Made by a program: the position numbers and the translations under genes. The notes beneath the pieces were generated by a model. The model worked only from the letters and a program-made list of their open reading frames with translations. It did not search any database and was not told the origin of the DNA. Source: JBNKLG01 sp050292235 (GTDB taxonomy: Bacteria; Pseudomonadota; Gammaproteobacteria; Chromatiales; Chromatiaceae). From it: a stretch of DNA of 15,858 nt. The stretch is taken from assembly GCA_050292235.1 (NCBI GenBank), contig JBNKLG010000067.1:1-15858 (forward strand), written 5' to 3'. Below are positions 5,599-12,264 of this stretch, piece after piece. Position 1 is the stretch's first letter, and every line of letters starts with the position of its first letter.

Positions 5599-7132
5599 AG
5601 CCTTTAGAGTTGCGCTTTGCCTCCAGAAAGGCCTGTCGGCATTGCCTTAACCGTGCCGTGAACTTGGCTTTCTGGTAGTCGGACAGCGGATAGCGCAGGG
5701 CAGCCTCCAGTTGATAAACAGCAGCCTGAAACTCGCCACGCAGGTAGTGGTACTCCGCTCGATAGCCATGGGCCATGGCCGTATGATTCAGCTTGCCTTC
5801 GGCCTGGGACAGGCGGTGAAAGAGGCGCTCATCCTGAGGGTCTTTTTCCACCAATTGTTTGAGTATTTTGCTGGCGGCACTGTATTGTCCTGCCGCCTCA
5901 AATAACCCCAGGCGAGCCATGAGCAGAGGGAGACTGTTGGGTTGGTGGCGCAGCCCTGCCCGAACACTCTCCATAGCGGCCTTGGCTTGACCCGCTTGGG
6001 CTTGCGATTGCACCAGAGCGATGCGGAATTCATCAATACCAGGCCGCTCATTCGCCAAACGACTGAGAATGGCAATAGCCTTGGCATAATCCCGATGGCG
6101 CATCCAGGCCAGGGCCAGGCCGTACTCTTCGACGCTGCGATGCTGATATCGGCCGGTTTTGAGGGTGCCCTGGTAATGCGTCAGGGCCTGGCCGGCGCTG
6201 CGAAAGCCACGAACCCTGAGCCAGGCGCGCAGCAGGTGGTAACGCAGACCTTCCCTGCGCTGCTTGTAGGGGTACTTGTCTGCTCGCCCCTGGGTATCAG
6301 CGATACGGCTGGTGGAGACCGGATGGGTGCGCAGGAATTCCGGTAATTGGGTGGAATAACCCTGGTTGGCCTTGGCCATGTTGGCAAAAAAAGCAGGCAT
6401 CGCCTGGGGATTGAACCCACTCTGATAGAGCAGCCTCATGCCAACCCGGTCCGCTTCCTGCTCGTTCAGACGGGAGTAGTTGAGCTGATCCTGCATAAGA
6501 CCAGCCTGAACCCCGGTTACGGCCGCCGCACCGGCCTCTCCCCCTCCGGCAACGCCAATCAGTACGGCCCCCAGGAGGGCTACCGCCGCAGGGGTGCTCA
6601 TCTTCTGAGCCCGGTAGAAGGTACGATAGAGATGCTTTTGAGTGACGTGGGCGATTTCGTGGGCCATGACCGAGGCCAGTTCGTCCTCAGACTGGGTGGT
6701 GAGGATCAGACCGGTAAAGATGCCTATCTGGGCATCGGGTCCCGCAAAAGCATTGACAGTGGTGCTGTCTATGAGGGAGAAACGGAAACGACGGGCGCTG
6801 CTGTGGCTTTTGCTGCTGAGGCGGTGTCCAAGGTCGTTGATGTAGTCTTCAAACACCGGCTCTTCAATAAACTGAAATCGCTGTTTAAGATCATTCAAAA
6901 AAGCACGGCCCAAACGGCGCTCGGCGGCAGGTGTCATCAGGGCATCAGAGGGGTCCCCGATATCTGGCAGTTGCTCCTCGGACTGCACCGGTGGCGGAGC
7001 CATTTTTGGAAAGCTCAAATCCAGTGCTGAACCCCGCTGGGTGCACAAGATCATGCCGCTCAACAGCAGGGTCCGAGCAAACTGATGGAGAGGTGCCAGC
7101 CCTCTGCCTCCATGTCTGGTTCCAATGTTCAT
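5597..7132 (-). CDS. bepA: BepA-type periplasmic M48 metalloprotease/chaperone with TPR domain
   Basis: An outer-membrane quality-control protease that assists or degrades stalled beta-barrel substrates such as LptD. The 511-aa protein (E. coli BepA is about 490) has an N-terminal export signal (hydrophobic T-L-L-L-S-G-M-I-L near 21-29). An M48 domain follows, with zinc motif H158-E-I-A-H162 and third ligand E226 in N-E-Q-E-A-D-R. From about 295 to the end are TPR-like helical repeats (W-L-R-V-R-G, Y-G-L-A-L-A-W, L-M-A-R-L-G-L-F-E-A-A-G-Q, Y-R-A-E-Y-H-Y-L-R-G). The R-T-H-P loop after the metalloprotease core is typical. It is transcribed toward soxYZ, but I see no functional link beyond shared strand. 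The start at 7132 gives a basic n-region; a slightly later start is possible. Confidence 0.92.
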   Translation of the reverse strand: MNIGTRHGGRGLAPLHQFARTLLLSGMILCTQRGSALDLSFPKMAPPPVQSEEQLPDIGDPSDALMTPAAERRLGRAFLNDLKQRFQFIEEPVFEDYINDLGHRLSSKSHSSARRFRFSLIDSTTVNAFAGPDAQIGIFTGLILTTQSEDELASVMAHEIAHVTQKHLYRTFYRAQKMSTPAAVALLGAVLIGVAGGGEAGAAAVTGVQAGLMQDQLNYSRLNEQEADRVGMRLLYQSGFNPQAMPAFFANMAKANQGYSTQLPEFLRTHPVSTSRIADTQGRADKYPYKQRREGLRYHLLRAWLRVRGFRSAGQALTHYQGTLKTGRYQHRSVEEYGLALAWMRHRDYAKAIAILSRLANERPGIDEFRIALVQSQAQAGQAKAAMESVRAGLRHQPNSLPLLMARLGLFEAAGQYSAASKILKQLVEKDPQDERLFHRLSQAEGKLNHTAMAHGYRAEYHYLRGEFQAAVYQLEAALRYPLSDYQKAKFTARLRQCRQAFLEAKRNSKG

Positions 7133-7473
7133 GGGGCCTTATTGTCACGAAAGTGCTGCTTGATGTCGATGCTTCATGTGTTTTCGCCCACTGTTGAAAT
7201 CCCTGTACTGGCAGAAGCGTTGCTGCACCTTGAAGAATCTCTCTGGGCAGGATAGAGTTGTCCGACTGAATTGGTGGGTTGTTTCATTCTGGTGAGTGTC
7301 AGTGGAAATGGTGCTGGCACACATTAGAAAAACAAAGTATTCTTATGCCGTTTTCTGGCCCTGTGGCCGTTTCACGGAATTTTCTCACCCAGCTTTCGGA
7401 TGGCTCAGATGACGCCAAGTGATGGCATGGGTTGAATCAACATAATTATTGCAAACATTTTCAGGAGACTGAT
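7133..7473. other. 341-base divergent intergenic region
   Basis: This region separates bepA (minus) from the small acidic protein gene (plus). It contains a sigma-54-like motif at 7209-7224. A weaker GG-N10-GC lies at 7402-7415 (TGGCTC with a poor ACGCC -12 box). I find no coding frame with a plausible start and ribosome site, no tRNA and no long repeats. A near NifA site, TGT-N10-ACT, lies near 7177 but breaks the consensus. Confidence 0.5.
7209..7224 (+). promoter_or_regulatory. Candidate sigma-54 promoter upstream of the 64-aa protein gene
   Basis: TGGCAGAAGCGTTGCT differs from TGGCAC-N5-TTGCT at one -24 base and keeps GG-N10-GC spacing (GG 7210-7211, GC 7222-7223). The predicted start near 7235 would give a long leader of about 240 bases to the ATG at 7474, which lowers confidence. 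No convincing enhancer site was found in front of it. Confidence 0.38.
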
Positions 7474-7668
7474 ATGGACCAGACTTACTATGACGCCGTG
7501 ACCAAGATGGAACAGATAGGTGTCGAGGACGAGTATATTCAGGGTTGGCAGGCCGGTTATCTGCAGAACCCACAGCGTGAAGAGCAGCGCACTACTGAAG
7601 CCTATGATGCCGGTTACGCCGATGGCGAAGAAAAGACCCTGGACAACCTCGATAACTGGAAAAAATAA
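7474..7668 (+). CDS. Small acidic protein with repeated G-W/Y-x-A-G-Y motifs (64 aa), RMF-like pattern
   Basis: I do not know its function. The protein is acidic and hydrophilic with two similar aromatic-glycine units, Y-I-Q-G-W-Q-A-G-Y and A-Y-D-A-G-Y-A-D-G. The arrangement recalls ribosome modulation factor (G-Y-x-A-G then G-W), but it is acidic where RMF is basic, so homology is not claimed. ATG at 7474 is preferred over the upstream in-frame ATG at 7432 because AGGAG (7463-7467) is 6 bases before it. It stands alone, closed by a strong intrinsic terminator, and is probably monocistronic. Such genes are often highly expressed and stress- or condition-regulated; that is inference. Confidence 0.72.
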   Translation: MDQTYYDAVTKMEQIGVEDEYIQGWQAGYLQNPQREEQRTTEAYDAGYADGEEKTLDNLDNWKK

Positions 7669-7690
7669 TTTTTCGTTATAGAGCCAGCGA

Positions 7691-7717
7691 AAAGAGGCGG
7701 TGATCCCGCCTTTTTTT
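7691..7717 (+). terminator. Intrinsic terminator of the 64-aa protein gene
   Basis: AGGCGG (7695-7700) pairs with CCGCCT (7706-7711) around a 5-base loop, followed by an unbroken T-run through 7717. The A-rich left flank can extend the pairing. It lies 23 bases after the stop codon and faces rightward. Confidence 0.85.
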
Positions 7718-7810
7718 GTGCCTTTCCCATTGAATTTCATTTCTTTTTCAGAAGTCGATCTGTCTGTTAACGCCTAACCCTTTCGGGATAAAGCCACTGG
7801 GTTGGATTTG

Positions 7811-7819
7811 TGTTATAAA
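7811..7819 (+). promoter_or_regulatory. Extended -10 promoter of the LysR-type gene
   Basis: TG-T-TATAAA forms an extended -10 element about 42 bases before the ATG at 7861. No good -35 hexamer is seen 17 bases upstream, as is common for extended -10 promoters. The surrounding 7798-7840 is AT-rich. Confidence 0.42.
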
Positions 7820-7860
7820 ATCTTTTTATTCTTTGATTAAGTCTTTGAGAGGATGGATCT

Positions 7861-8757
7861 ATGGCAGACAGACGATTGCAGGTGTTTCATACCGTCGCTC
7901 GTTTGCTCAGCTTTACCAAGGCAGCGGAGTCACTGCATATGACCCAGCCTGCGGTGACCTTTCAGGTTCGCCAGTTGGAAGAGTATTTCAATACCCGCTT
8001 GTTTGATCGCACCCACAATCGCATCAGCCTAACGGCGGCCGGTGAACAGGTATTCCGGTATGCGGACCAGATCTTTGATCTCTATGCCCAAATGGAAAAC
8101 TCGGTGCGAGAACTCACCGGGGAGATCCGTGGCATTGTGACCATTGGCGCCAGTACCACCATTGCGGAATACATGCTGCCCGCCATGCTGGGCAATTTTA
8201 AATCACGATATCAGGATGTGGACATTCAGTTGAAGGTCTCCAACTCCGAGGGGGTCGTACATATGGTGGAGTGCAACGCCATCGATCTGGGCGTAGTGGA
8301 ATCTCCTGTCGGCAACAAAAACCTGGTGGTAGAGAGCTGTCGCGATGATCAGTTGGTAGCCATTCTGCCGCCAGGCCACGCCTTGGCTGATCGTGAAAAC
8401 GTAAACATCAAAGTGTTGCTGGAATATCCTTTCATTTGCCGGGAAGAGGGCTCGGGTACCCGTGAGGTGATTGGTGAATATCTTCGTGAACAGGGACTGG
8501 ATGATTCCATGGATGTGAGCATGGAGCTGGGCAGTCCCGAAGCGGTAAAAGGGGCGGTCGAGGCAGGGATGGGGGTGTCGGTCATGTCCATCTCCACCAT
8601 TCAGAAGGAATTACGCTTAGGAAGTCTGGTGAGCTTACCTTTGGATCCACCGCTGATCCGCCCTTTTAATTTTGTGCATCAAAAACAGAAGTTCCGCTTA
8701 AGGCTGATGGAGGAGTTGCTCGACTTCGCCCGGGCCTATTGTCACGAAAACGCCTGA
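7861..8757 (+). CDS. LysR-type transcriptional regulator
   Basis: A 298-aa DNA-binding regulator. The N-terminal winged helix (about 1-60) shows the family signature F-H-T-V-A-R-L-L-S-F-T-K-A-A-E-S-L-H-M-T-Q-P and then R-Q-L-E. A linker helix and a two-lobed effector-binding domain follow (from about 90, G-x-V-T-I-G-A-S-T-T-I-A-E-Y-M-L-P). The effector pocket includes E-E-G-S-G-T-R, a motif shared with CysB/CysR-like and related LysR proteins that respond to small anions or sulfur and carbon metabolites. AGAGG lies 8 bases before the ATG. Its target cannot be read from the sequence; it may control the two genes that follow, 18 bases and then one overlapping base downstream. The family is certain, the effector unknown. 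Confidence 0.95.
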   Translation: MADRRLQVFHTVARLLSFTKAAESLHMTQPAVTFQVRQLEEYFNTRLFDRTHNRISLTAAGEQVFRYADQIFDLYAQMENSVRELTGEIRGIVTIGASTTIAEYMLPAMLGNFKSRYQDVDIQLKVSNSEGVVHMVECNAIDLGVVESPVGNKNLVVESCRDDQLVAILPPGHALADRENVNIKVLLEYPFICREEGSGTREVIGEYLREQGLDDSMDVSMELGSPEAVKGAVEAGMGVSVMSISTIQKELRLGSLVSLPLDPPLIRPFNFVHQKQKFRLRLMEELLDFARAYCHENA

Positions 8758-8775
8758 TCCATCCGAGAGTTTCCC

Positions 8776-9174
8776 ATGCAGTTTTTGACTATGAAGACCG
8801 CCAGCAATGGTGAAGAACGGCGATTATTGGATCTGTTTCGTGCGCTGGCAGAGCCAGACCGCATGAACCTGATGGCCTTCGCCGAGTTTCTGGCCAGTCG
8901 TTGTGAAGAGCCACCGGCTTCCGCCGCAGAGCCTCTTTCCACAGCCGAGCCACTAGGCCTGACTCGTCCAGACGAGGAATCGGTGATTGGCGCCATCAAG
9001 CGCCTGTCGAAAAGTTATTACATGCTCGACAGCACCAAGATGCTGGAGGAGACCTCGACCCTCATGAGTGCCCATGTGCTCAAAGGCCGGGAGGCCGTGG
9101 ATGTGATCGATGAGCTGGAAGCGCTGTTTCAGCGCCACTTTACCGATTACCGTGCGGATCAGGAGAATCCCTGA
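8776..9174 (+). CDS. Conserved small soluble protein of unknown function (132 aa)
   Basis: I do not assign a function. The protein is helical. It opens with L-L-D-L-F-R-A-L-A-E-P-D-R-M-N-L-M-A-F-A-E-F-L, a stretch familiar from uncharacterised gammaproteobacterial proteins. A low-complexity Pro/Ala/Glu linker follows (P-P-A-S-A-A-E-P-L-S-T-A-E-P-L), then a second helical half with S-Y-Y-M-L-D-S-T-K-M-L and H-V-L-K-G-R-E-A-V-D. There is no signal peptide or membrane segment. Its stop codon overlaps the start of the permease gene (TGATG), so the two are translationally coupled. It probably shares a message with the LysR gene, 18 bases upstream. Ribosome site is weak (GAGAG). Confidence 0.78.
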   Translation: MQFLTMKTASNGEERRLLDLFRALAEPDRMNLMAFAEFLASRCEEPPASAAEPLSTAEPLGLTRPDEESVIGAIKRLSKSYYMLDSTKMLEETSTLMSAHVLKGREAVDVIDELEALFQRHFTDYRADQENP

Positions 9175-10250
9175 TGCGGCTATTGGCCGACTGGTTCCGC
9201 CGACAGTTCTCCAACCCCCAGATCGTCTATCTCACCACCATGCTGGTGGTGGGTTTCGGCATCGTATTGACCATGGGCGATATGCTGATGCCGGTGTTGG
9301 CCAGTATCGTTATCGCCTATCTGCTCGAAGGCCTGGTGGTCATGCTGGAGCGTCGAGGCATGCCCCGATTGGGGGCGGTGGTCCTGGTCTTTACGCTTTT
9401 CCTGCTGTTTCTGGTGGCGCTCTTTTTCGGTCTGTTACCACGACTGTGGCTCCAGGTCACCGAACTGGTGAATCGTTCGCCCTTGATGATTACCCATGGG
9501 CAGCAGATGTTGATGCAGTTACCCGAGCGCTATCCGGATCTCATTACCAGCACCCAAATTCAGGAGATCATGAGCGCTCTGCGTAGCGAATTGACCAGTT
9601 TTGGTCAACGGGTGTTGTCCCTATCCCTCTCATCGGTAGTGGGACTGATTGCTCTGCTGATTTATCTGGTGCTGGTGCCTCTGCTGGTCTTCTTTTTTCT
9701 CAAGGATAAAGCGAAGATCTTTGCCTGGTTGGGTCGTTTTTTGCCAACTGACCGTGCCCTGGCCACCCAGGTCTGGCATGACGTCAATCGCCAGATCGCC
9801 AACTATGTGCGAGGTAAGTTCTGGGAGATCATCATGGTGTGGTCCGCCAGCTTTGTAACCTTCCAGTGGCTGGGGCTGGACTATGCCATGTTGCTAGGTC
9901 TGCTGGTGGGGCTGTCGGTGATCATCCCCTATATCGGCGCGGCCGTTGTTACCCTGCCAGTGCTGCTGATCGCCTGGTTCCAGTGGGGCTGGGGGGCGGA
10001 TTTCATGTGGCTGGCTGCAGCCTACTTCATCGTTCAGGCGCTGGATGGCAATGTCCTGGTGCCTTTGCTGTTCTCCGAGGTGGTCAATCTGCATCCCGTG
10101 GCCATCATTGTCGCTATTTTGGTATTCGGCGGTTTTTGGGGGTTCTGGGGTGTCTTTTTTGCCATCCCGTTGGCGACCCTGGTGCAAGCGGTGCTCAGTG
10201 CCTGGCCAACATCGACAACTGAGATTGAGGACGCGAGAGAAGCGGAGTAA
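9174..10250 (+). CDS. AI-2E/PerM family membrane permease
   Basis: A 358-aa inner-membrane protein of the AI-2E transporter superfamily; members export AI-2 or act as ion antiporters, and the substrate cannot be told from sequence. Two membrane helices lie near 15-55, a pair around 60-95, then a soluble stretch with Q-L-P-E-R-Y-P-D, then at least four more helices from about 150. The C-terminal family signature is present: L-D-G-N-V-L-V-P-L-L-F, then L-H-P-V-A-I-I-V-A-I-L-V-F-G-G, then G-V-F-F-A-I-P-L-A. The ATG shares a base with the upstream stop. The stop lies 4 bases from that of the convergent sigma-54 activator gene, and no terminator is visible between them. Confidence 0.9.
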   Translation: MRLLADWFRRQFSNPQIVYLTTMLVVGFGIVLTMGDMLMPVLASIVIAYLLEGLVVMLERRGMPRLGAVVLVFTLFLLFLVALFFGLLPRLWLQVTELVNRSPLMITHGQQMLMQLPERYPDLITSTQIQEIMSALRSELTSFGQRVLSLSLSSVVGLIALLIYLVLVPLLVFFFLKDKAKIFAWLGRFLPTDRALATQVWHDVNRQIANYVRGKFWEIIMVWSASFVTFQWLGLDYAMLLGLLVGLSVIIPYIGAAVVTLPVLLIAWFQWGWGADFMWLAAAYFIVQALDGNVLVPLLFSEVVNLHPVAIIVAILVFGGFWGFWGVFFAIPLATLVQAVLSAWPTSTTEIEDAREAE

Positions 10251-10254
10251 AAGA

Positions 10255-11589
10255 CTAAGAGGTCAGCCCCAGTTCCCTGAGCTTTCGGTACAGGGTGCGC
10301 TCACTGAGTCCCAATTGCTCCGCCAATAGTTTTCTCTCCCCGTGAAAACGGCTGGTGGCCCAGCGCAGGTAATGGGCCTCTGCCTCTTGCAGGGTCACCA
10401 TCCCTTCAGGAAAGGGGGTGGGAATCTGGTGACTGTTATCCTGCACTTGTGGGGGCAGATGTTCCGGCAGGATGAGGTTGCCATCGGTCAAGATCAGGGC
10501 GCGTTCAATCAGGTTGCGCAATTCACGGATATTGCCAGGGAAGGGGTAGCGCTTAAGACGCTCAAAGGCCTCCTTGGACATTTTGACCTTTCGGTTAGGG
10601 GCAAAACGCAGTAAAAGATTTTTGATCAGTAGCGGCAAATCATCCAGACGCCTGCGCAAAGGAGGCAGGACAATGGGGAAGGTGTTGATCCGGTAATAAA
10701 GGTCCTGGCGAAACAGGCCCTCCGCTACCATAGTTTCAAGATCTCTGTGTGTGGCGCAGATCAGACGGAATTCGGCCTGAAGGGTCTCTACGCCACCAAC
10801 ACGGCGATAGGTGCCCGTTTCCAGTAATCGCAACAGTTTGACCTGTAGGGTGAGCGGAATATCACCCACCTCATCCAAAAAGAGTGTGCCACCCCGGGCA
10901 GACTCGATGAGGCCAATCTTTCGATGAATGGCGCCCGTAAAGGCGCCTTTTTCGTGCCCAAACAGCTCACTTTCAAACAGGGCTTCGGTCAAGCCGGAAC
11001 ACTCTACAGGCACGAAGGGGCCGTCAGCACGCGGGCTGGCCTCATGAATGGCGGAAGCAAACACCTCTTTGCCCGTGCCCGATTCACCCTGAAGCATGAC
11101 GGTTGTCTCGCTGGGGGCCACTCGCTCCACCAGTCCCAGCAGCGTATTGAATTCTTTGGACTTGCCCAGTAAAGGGCCGACATGGGGGTCGCGGCTGGTT
11201 AAGCGGCAGAAGTGCATGATCTCCAAAAAGAAACGGATGTTACCCGGCTCATCGAAGATGGGGTGGATTTCAACGTCCACATGCTCTTCGCCGCTGGGGG
11301 TGTGGTGCAGATGAAGCAGCCGGGCAGGTTGACCGCTGTCCTTGGCGGCGCGTAGCGGGCAGTCCTCACCAGCTTTGTCGCAGGGCACGCTGTAGTGATG
11401 GGAGATCTGATAGCAGAGCGAACGTTTGCCGGTCGGAACCTCTGCCTCAAATTTGGTGATATAGCGACTGTTTCCCAGCAGCACTTCGTAGTTTGGCGAG
11501 ATCAAAGCCGCAGGGTCCGCAAAGGCCTCCAGAATACCTTCCAGCTCAACCAGTGAAATTTCCTGCGGCAATGTGATGAATTGCGCCAT
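10255..11589 (-). CDS. Sigma-54-dependent activator (PAS - AAA+ - Fis HTH)
   Basis: A bacterial enhancer-binding protein of 444 aa that uses ATP to remodel sigma-54 RNA polymerase. Order of parts: PAS-like sensor about 14-125; AAA+ domain about 138-365 with Walker A G-E-S-G-T-G-K-E (168-175), the sigma-54 loop G-A-F-T-G-A (215-220) and Walker B G-T-L-F-L-D-E (234-240); Fis-type HTH 419-444. No receiver domain, so it senses directly. The PAS region has C59, H64-H65, C70 and C77 (L-C-Y-Q-I-S-H-H-Y-S-V-P-C, later C-P-L), a plausible redox, metal or haem site. It is divergent from the cyd operon, which carries a -24/-12 promoter. ATG has AGGG 4 bases upstream, a tight spacing. Its own promoter appears to be sigma-70 type. 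Confidence 0.93.
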   Translation of the reverse strand: MAQFITLPQEISLVELEGILEAFADPAALISPNYEVLLGNSRYITKFEAEVPTGKRSLCYQISHHYSVPCDKAGEDCPLRAAKDSGQPARLLHLHHTPSGEEHVDVEIHPIFDEPGNIRFFLEIMHFCRLTSRDPHVGPLLGKSKEFNTLLGLVERVAPSETTVMLQGESGTGKEVFASAIHEASPRADGPFVPVECSGLTEALFESELFGHEKGAFTGAIHRKIGLIESARGGTLFLDEVGDIPLTLQVKLLRLLETGTYRRVGGVETLQAEFRLICATHRDLETMVAEGLFRQDLYYRINTFPIVLPPLRRRLDDLPLLIKNLLLRFAPNRKVKMSKEAFERLKRYPFPGNIRELRNLIERALILTDGNLILPEHLPPQVQDNSHQIPTPFPEGMVTLQEAEAHYLRWATSRFHGERKLLAEQLGLSERTLYRKLRELGLTS

Positions 11590-11610
11590 TTGCCCTGACC
11601 AAATAGGCCA

Positions 11611-11619
11611 ATTCTAACA
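11611..11619 (-). promoter_or_regulatory. Possible extended -10 promoter of the sigma-54 activator gene
   Basis: On the minus strand TG-T-TAGAAT reads as an extended -10 element 22 bases before the ATG at 11589, giving a short leader of about 15 bases. No -35 box is apparent. Confidence 0.33.
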
Positions 11620-11795
11620 TTGCCTGGTTTTTTAGCGTGAGCTGAAGGTAGCGCTTGTTGGCGAAAAATCTGAATGACGTGTTTCCTCCGGATCGGTAGC
11701 GGTGAATCTCTTCTCTATCGAAGAGACTTCTCTGGGTGGGATGGCGGAAATTTAAAATCCTTTTGAGTGATTTGACGACCATATAGCTGCCATAT

Positions 11796-11814
11796 TTGAC
11801 AGTTAAGATGTCAA
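11796..11814. promoter_or_regulatory. Dyad TTGACA-N7-TGTCAA, candidate enhancer site
   Basis: Perfect 6-bp arms separated by 7 bases, 19 bases in all. The centre is about 166 bases upstream of the start predicted for the cyd sigma-54 promoter, inside the usual range for an activator site. It is the most symmetrical element of the region and a good candidate for binding by the divergently encoded Fis-type activator. Confidence 0.5.
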
Positions 11815-11824
11815 TTATGTCCAC

Positions 11825-11839
11825 ATACAACCATTGTAT
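11825..11839. promoter_or_regulatory. Dyad ATACAA-N3-TTGTAT
   Basis: Perfect 6-bp arms with 3-base spacer. A related element (ATACAA-N4-TTGTGT) recurs at 11904-11919, so the pair may bind one protein. It lies about 139 bases before the predicted cyd transcription start. Confidence 0.4.
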
Positions 11840-11841
11840 TC

Positions 11842-11868
11842 ATTGGTTTCTTATTTAAAAAAACCAAT
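11842..11868. repeat. Dyad ATTGGTTT-N11-AAACCAAT
   Basis: Perfect 8-bp arms around an AT-only spacer apart from one C. A further TTTGGTT follows near 11884. The AT-rich centre would bend or melt easily, which would suit looping between enhancer and promoter. Confidence 0.4.
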
Positions 11869-11900
11869 TAAATTATGCTGTTATTTGGTTATTTATGGTG

Positions 11901-11922
11901 AAAATACAAGACATTGTGTTTT
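11901..11922. promoter_or_regulatory. Dyad with 9-bp arms (one mismatch) near the cyd -24 box
   Basis: AAAATACAA and TTGTGTTTT pair except at one position, with GACA between. It ends 22 bases before the -24 element, too close for a typical enhancer site, so a repressor or architectural protein is as likely as the activator. Confidence 0.38.
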
Positions 11923-11944
11923 CTTTGGGAAAAGGCGACATGAT

Positions 11945-11960
11945 TGGCACCCTGTTTGCG
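11945..11960 (+). promoter_or_regulatory. Sigma-54 (-24/-12) promoter of the cyd operon
   Basis: TGGCACCCTGTTTGCG carries a perfect TGGCAC -24 box and TTGC -12 box with GG (11946-11947) and GC (11958-11959) in GG-N10-GC spacing. Predicted start near 11971, 88 bases before the cydP ATG. The nearest regulator gene, divergent and 370 bases away, encodes a sigma-54 activator. Confidence 0.75.
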
Positions 11961-12058
11961 ATGGGGGATATATTTGGAACTGAGAAATGCTGTTCAGGTC
12001 ACCGGTTCGCCATGACCTTTGTCTGGCCTGAAAGCATGAGGGTATCGGGGGAGCGGTG

Positions 12059-12253
12059 ATGTGGAAATCGACCATTGTCAGAGAGATTACCTGGGTATTG
12101 CTGGTCAAGCTCAGTGCGCTTTGGCTGATCTGGTTTGCATTTTTTCATCAGCCCGACAGACAGGCGCCGGGTTCAGATGAGGTGGGTCAGCGGTTGCTTG
12201 GGGAGCTCAGGCCGGAACAGGAGGTTCTTTTCATCAACAGAGACAAACATTAG
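12059..12253 (+). CDS. cydP: CydP-like small membrane subunit of cytochrome bd oxidase
   Basis: A 64-aa single-pass protein: basic start (W-K-S-T-I-V-R-E-I-T), one helix around 12-31 (V-L-L-V-K-L-S-A-L-W-L-I-W-F-A-F-F), then a short periplasmic or cytoplasmic tail. This R-E-I-x-x-x-L-x-x-K-L-x-A-L-x-x-I-W-F-A-F-F pattern directly before cydA is that of the putative small subunit CydP, a supposed helper of bd oxidase assembly or stability. ATG at 12059 is preferred over GTG at 12056 since GGGGAG ends 5 bases before the ATG. Its stop codon overlaps the ribosome site of cydA, so the two are coupled. First gene after the -24/-12 promoter. Confidence 0.82.
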   Translation: MWKSTIVREITWVLLVKLSALWLIWFAFFHQPDRQAPGSDEVGQRLLGELRPEQEVLFINRDKH

Positions 12254-12264
12254 GAGTTGGTTGC

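Larger units (their letters stand above)
11590..12058. other. 469-base divergent control region between the sigma-54 activator and the cyd operon
   Basis: No gene is supported here. The stretch 11780-11930 is strongly AT-rich and packed with dyads, listed separately at 11796-11814, 11825-11839, 11842-11868 and 11901-11922. A -24/-12 promoter (11945-11960) and an 88-base leader to cydP follow. I looked for and did not find FNR (TTGAT-N4-ATCAA) or NifA (TGT-N10-ACA) sites. Confidence 0.7.

Noticed and set aside
7772..7807. attC-like ends: GCCTAAC followed by GTTGGAT (RYYYAAC ... GTTRRRY).
   Set aside because: Total span of about 36 bases is too short for attC, the ends pair poorly, and no inner L boxes are seen; also far from intI.
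11780..11945. FNR or NifA sites upstream of cydP.
   Set aside because: No TTGAT-N4-ATCAA and no TGT-N10-ACA; the TTGACA-N7-TGTCAA dyad has the wrong spacing for FNR/CRP-type proteins.
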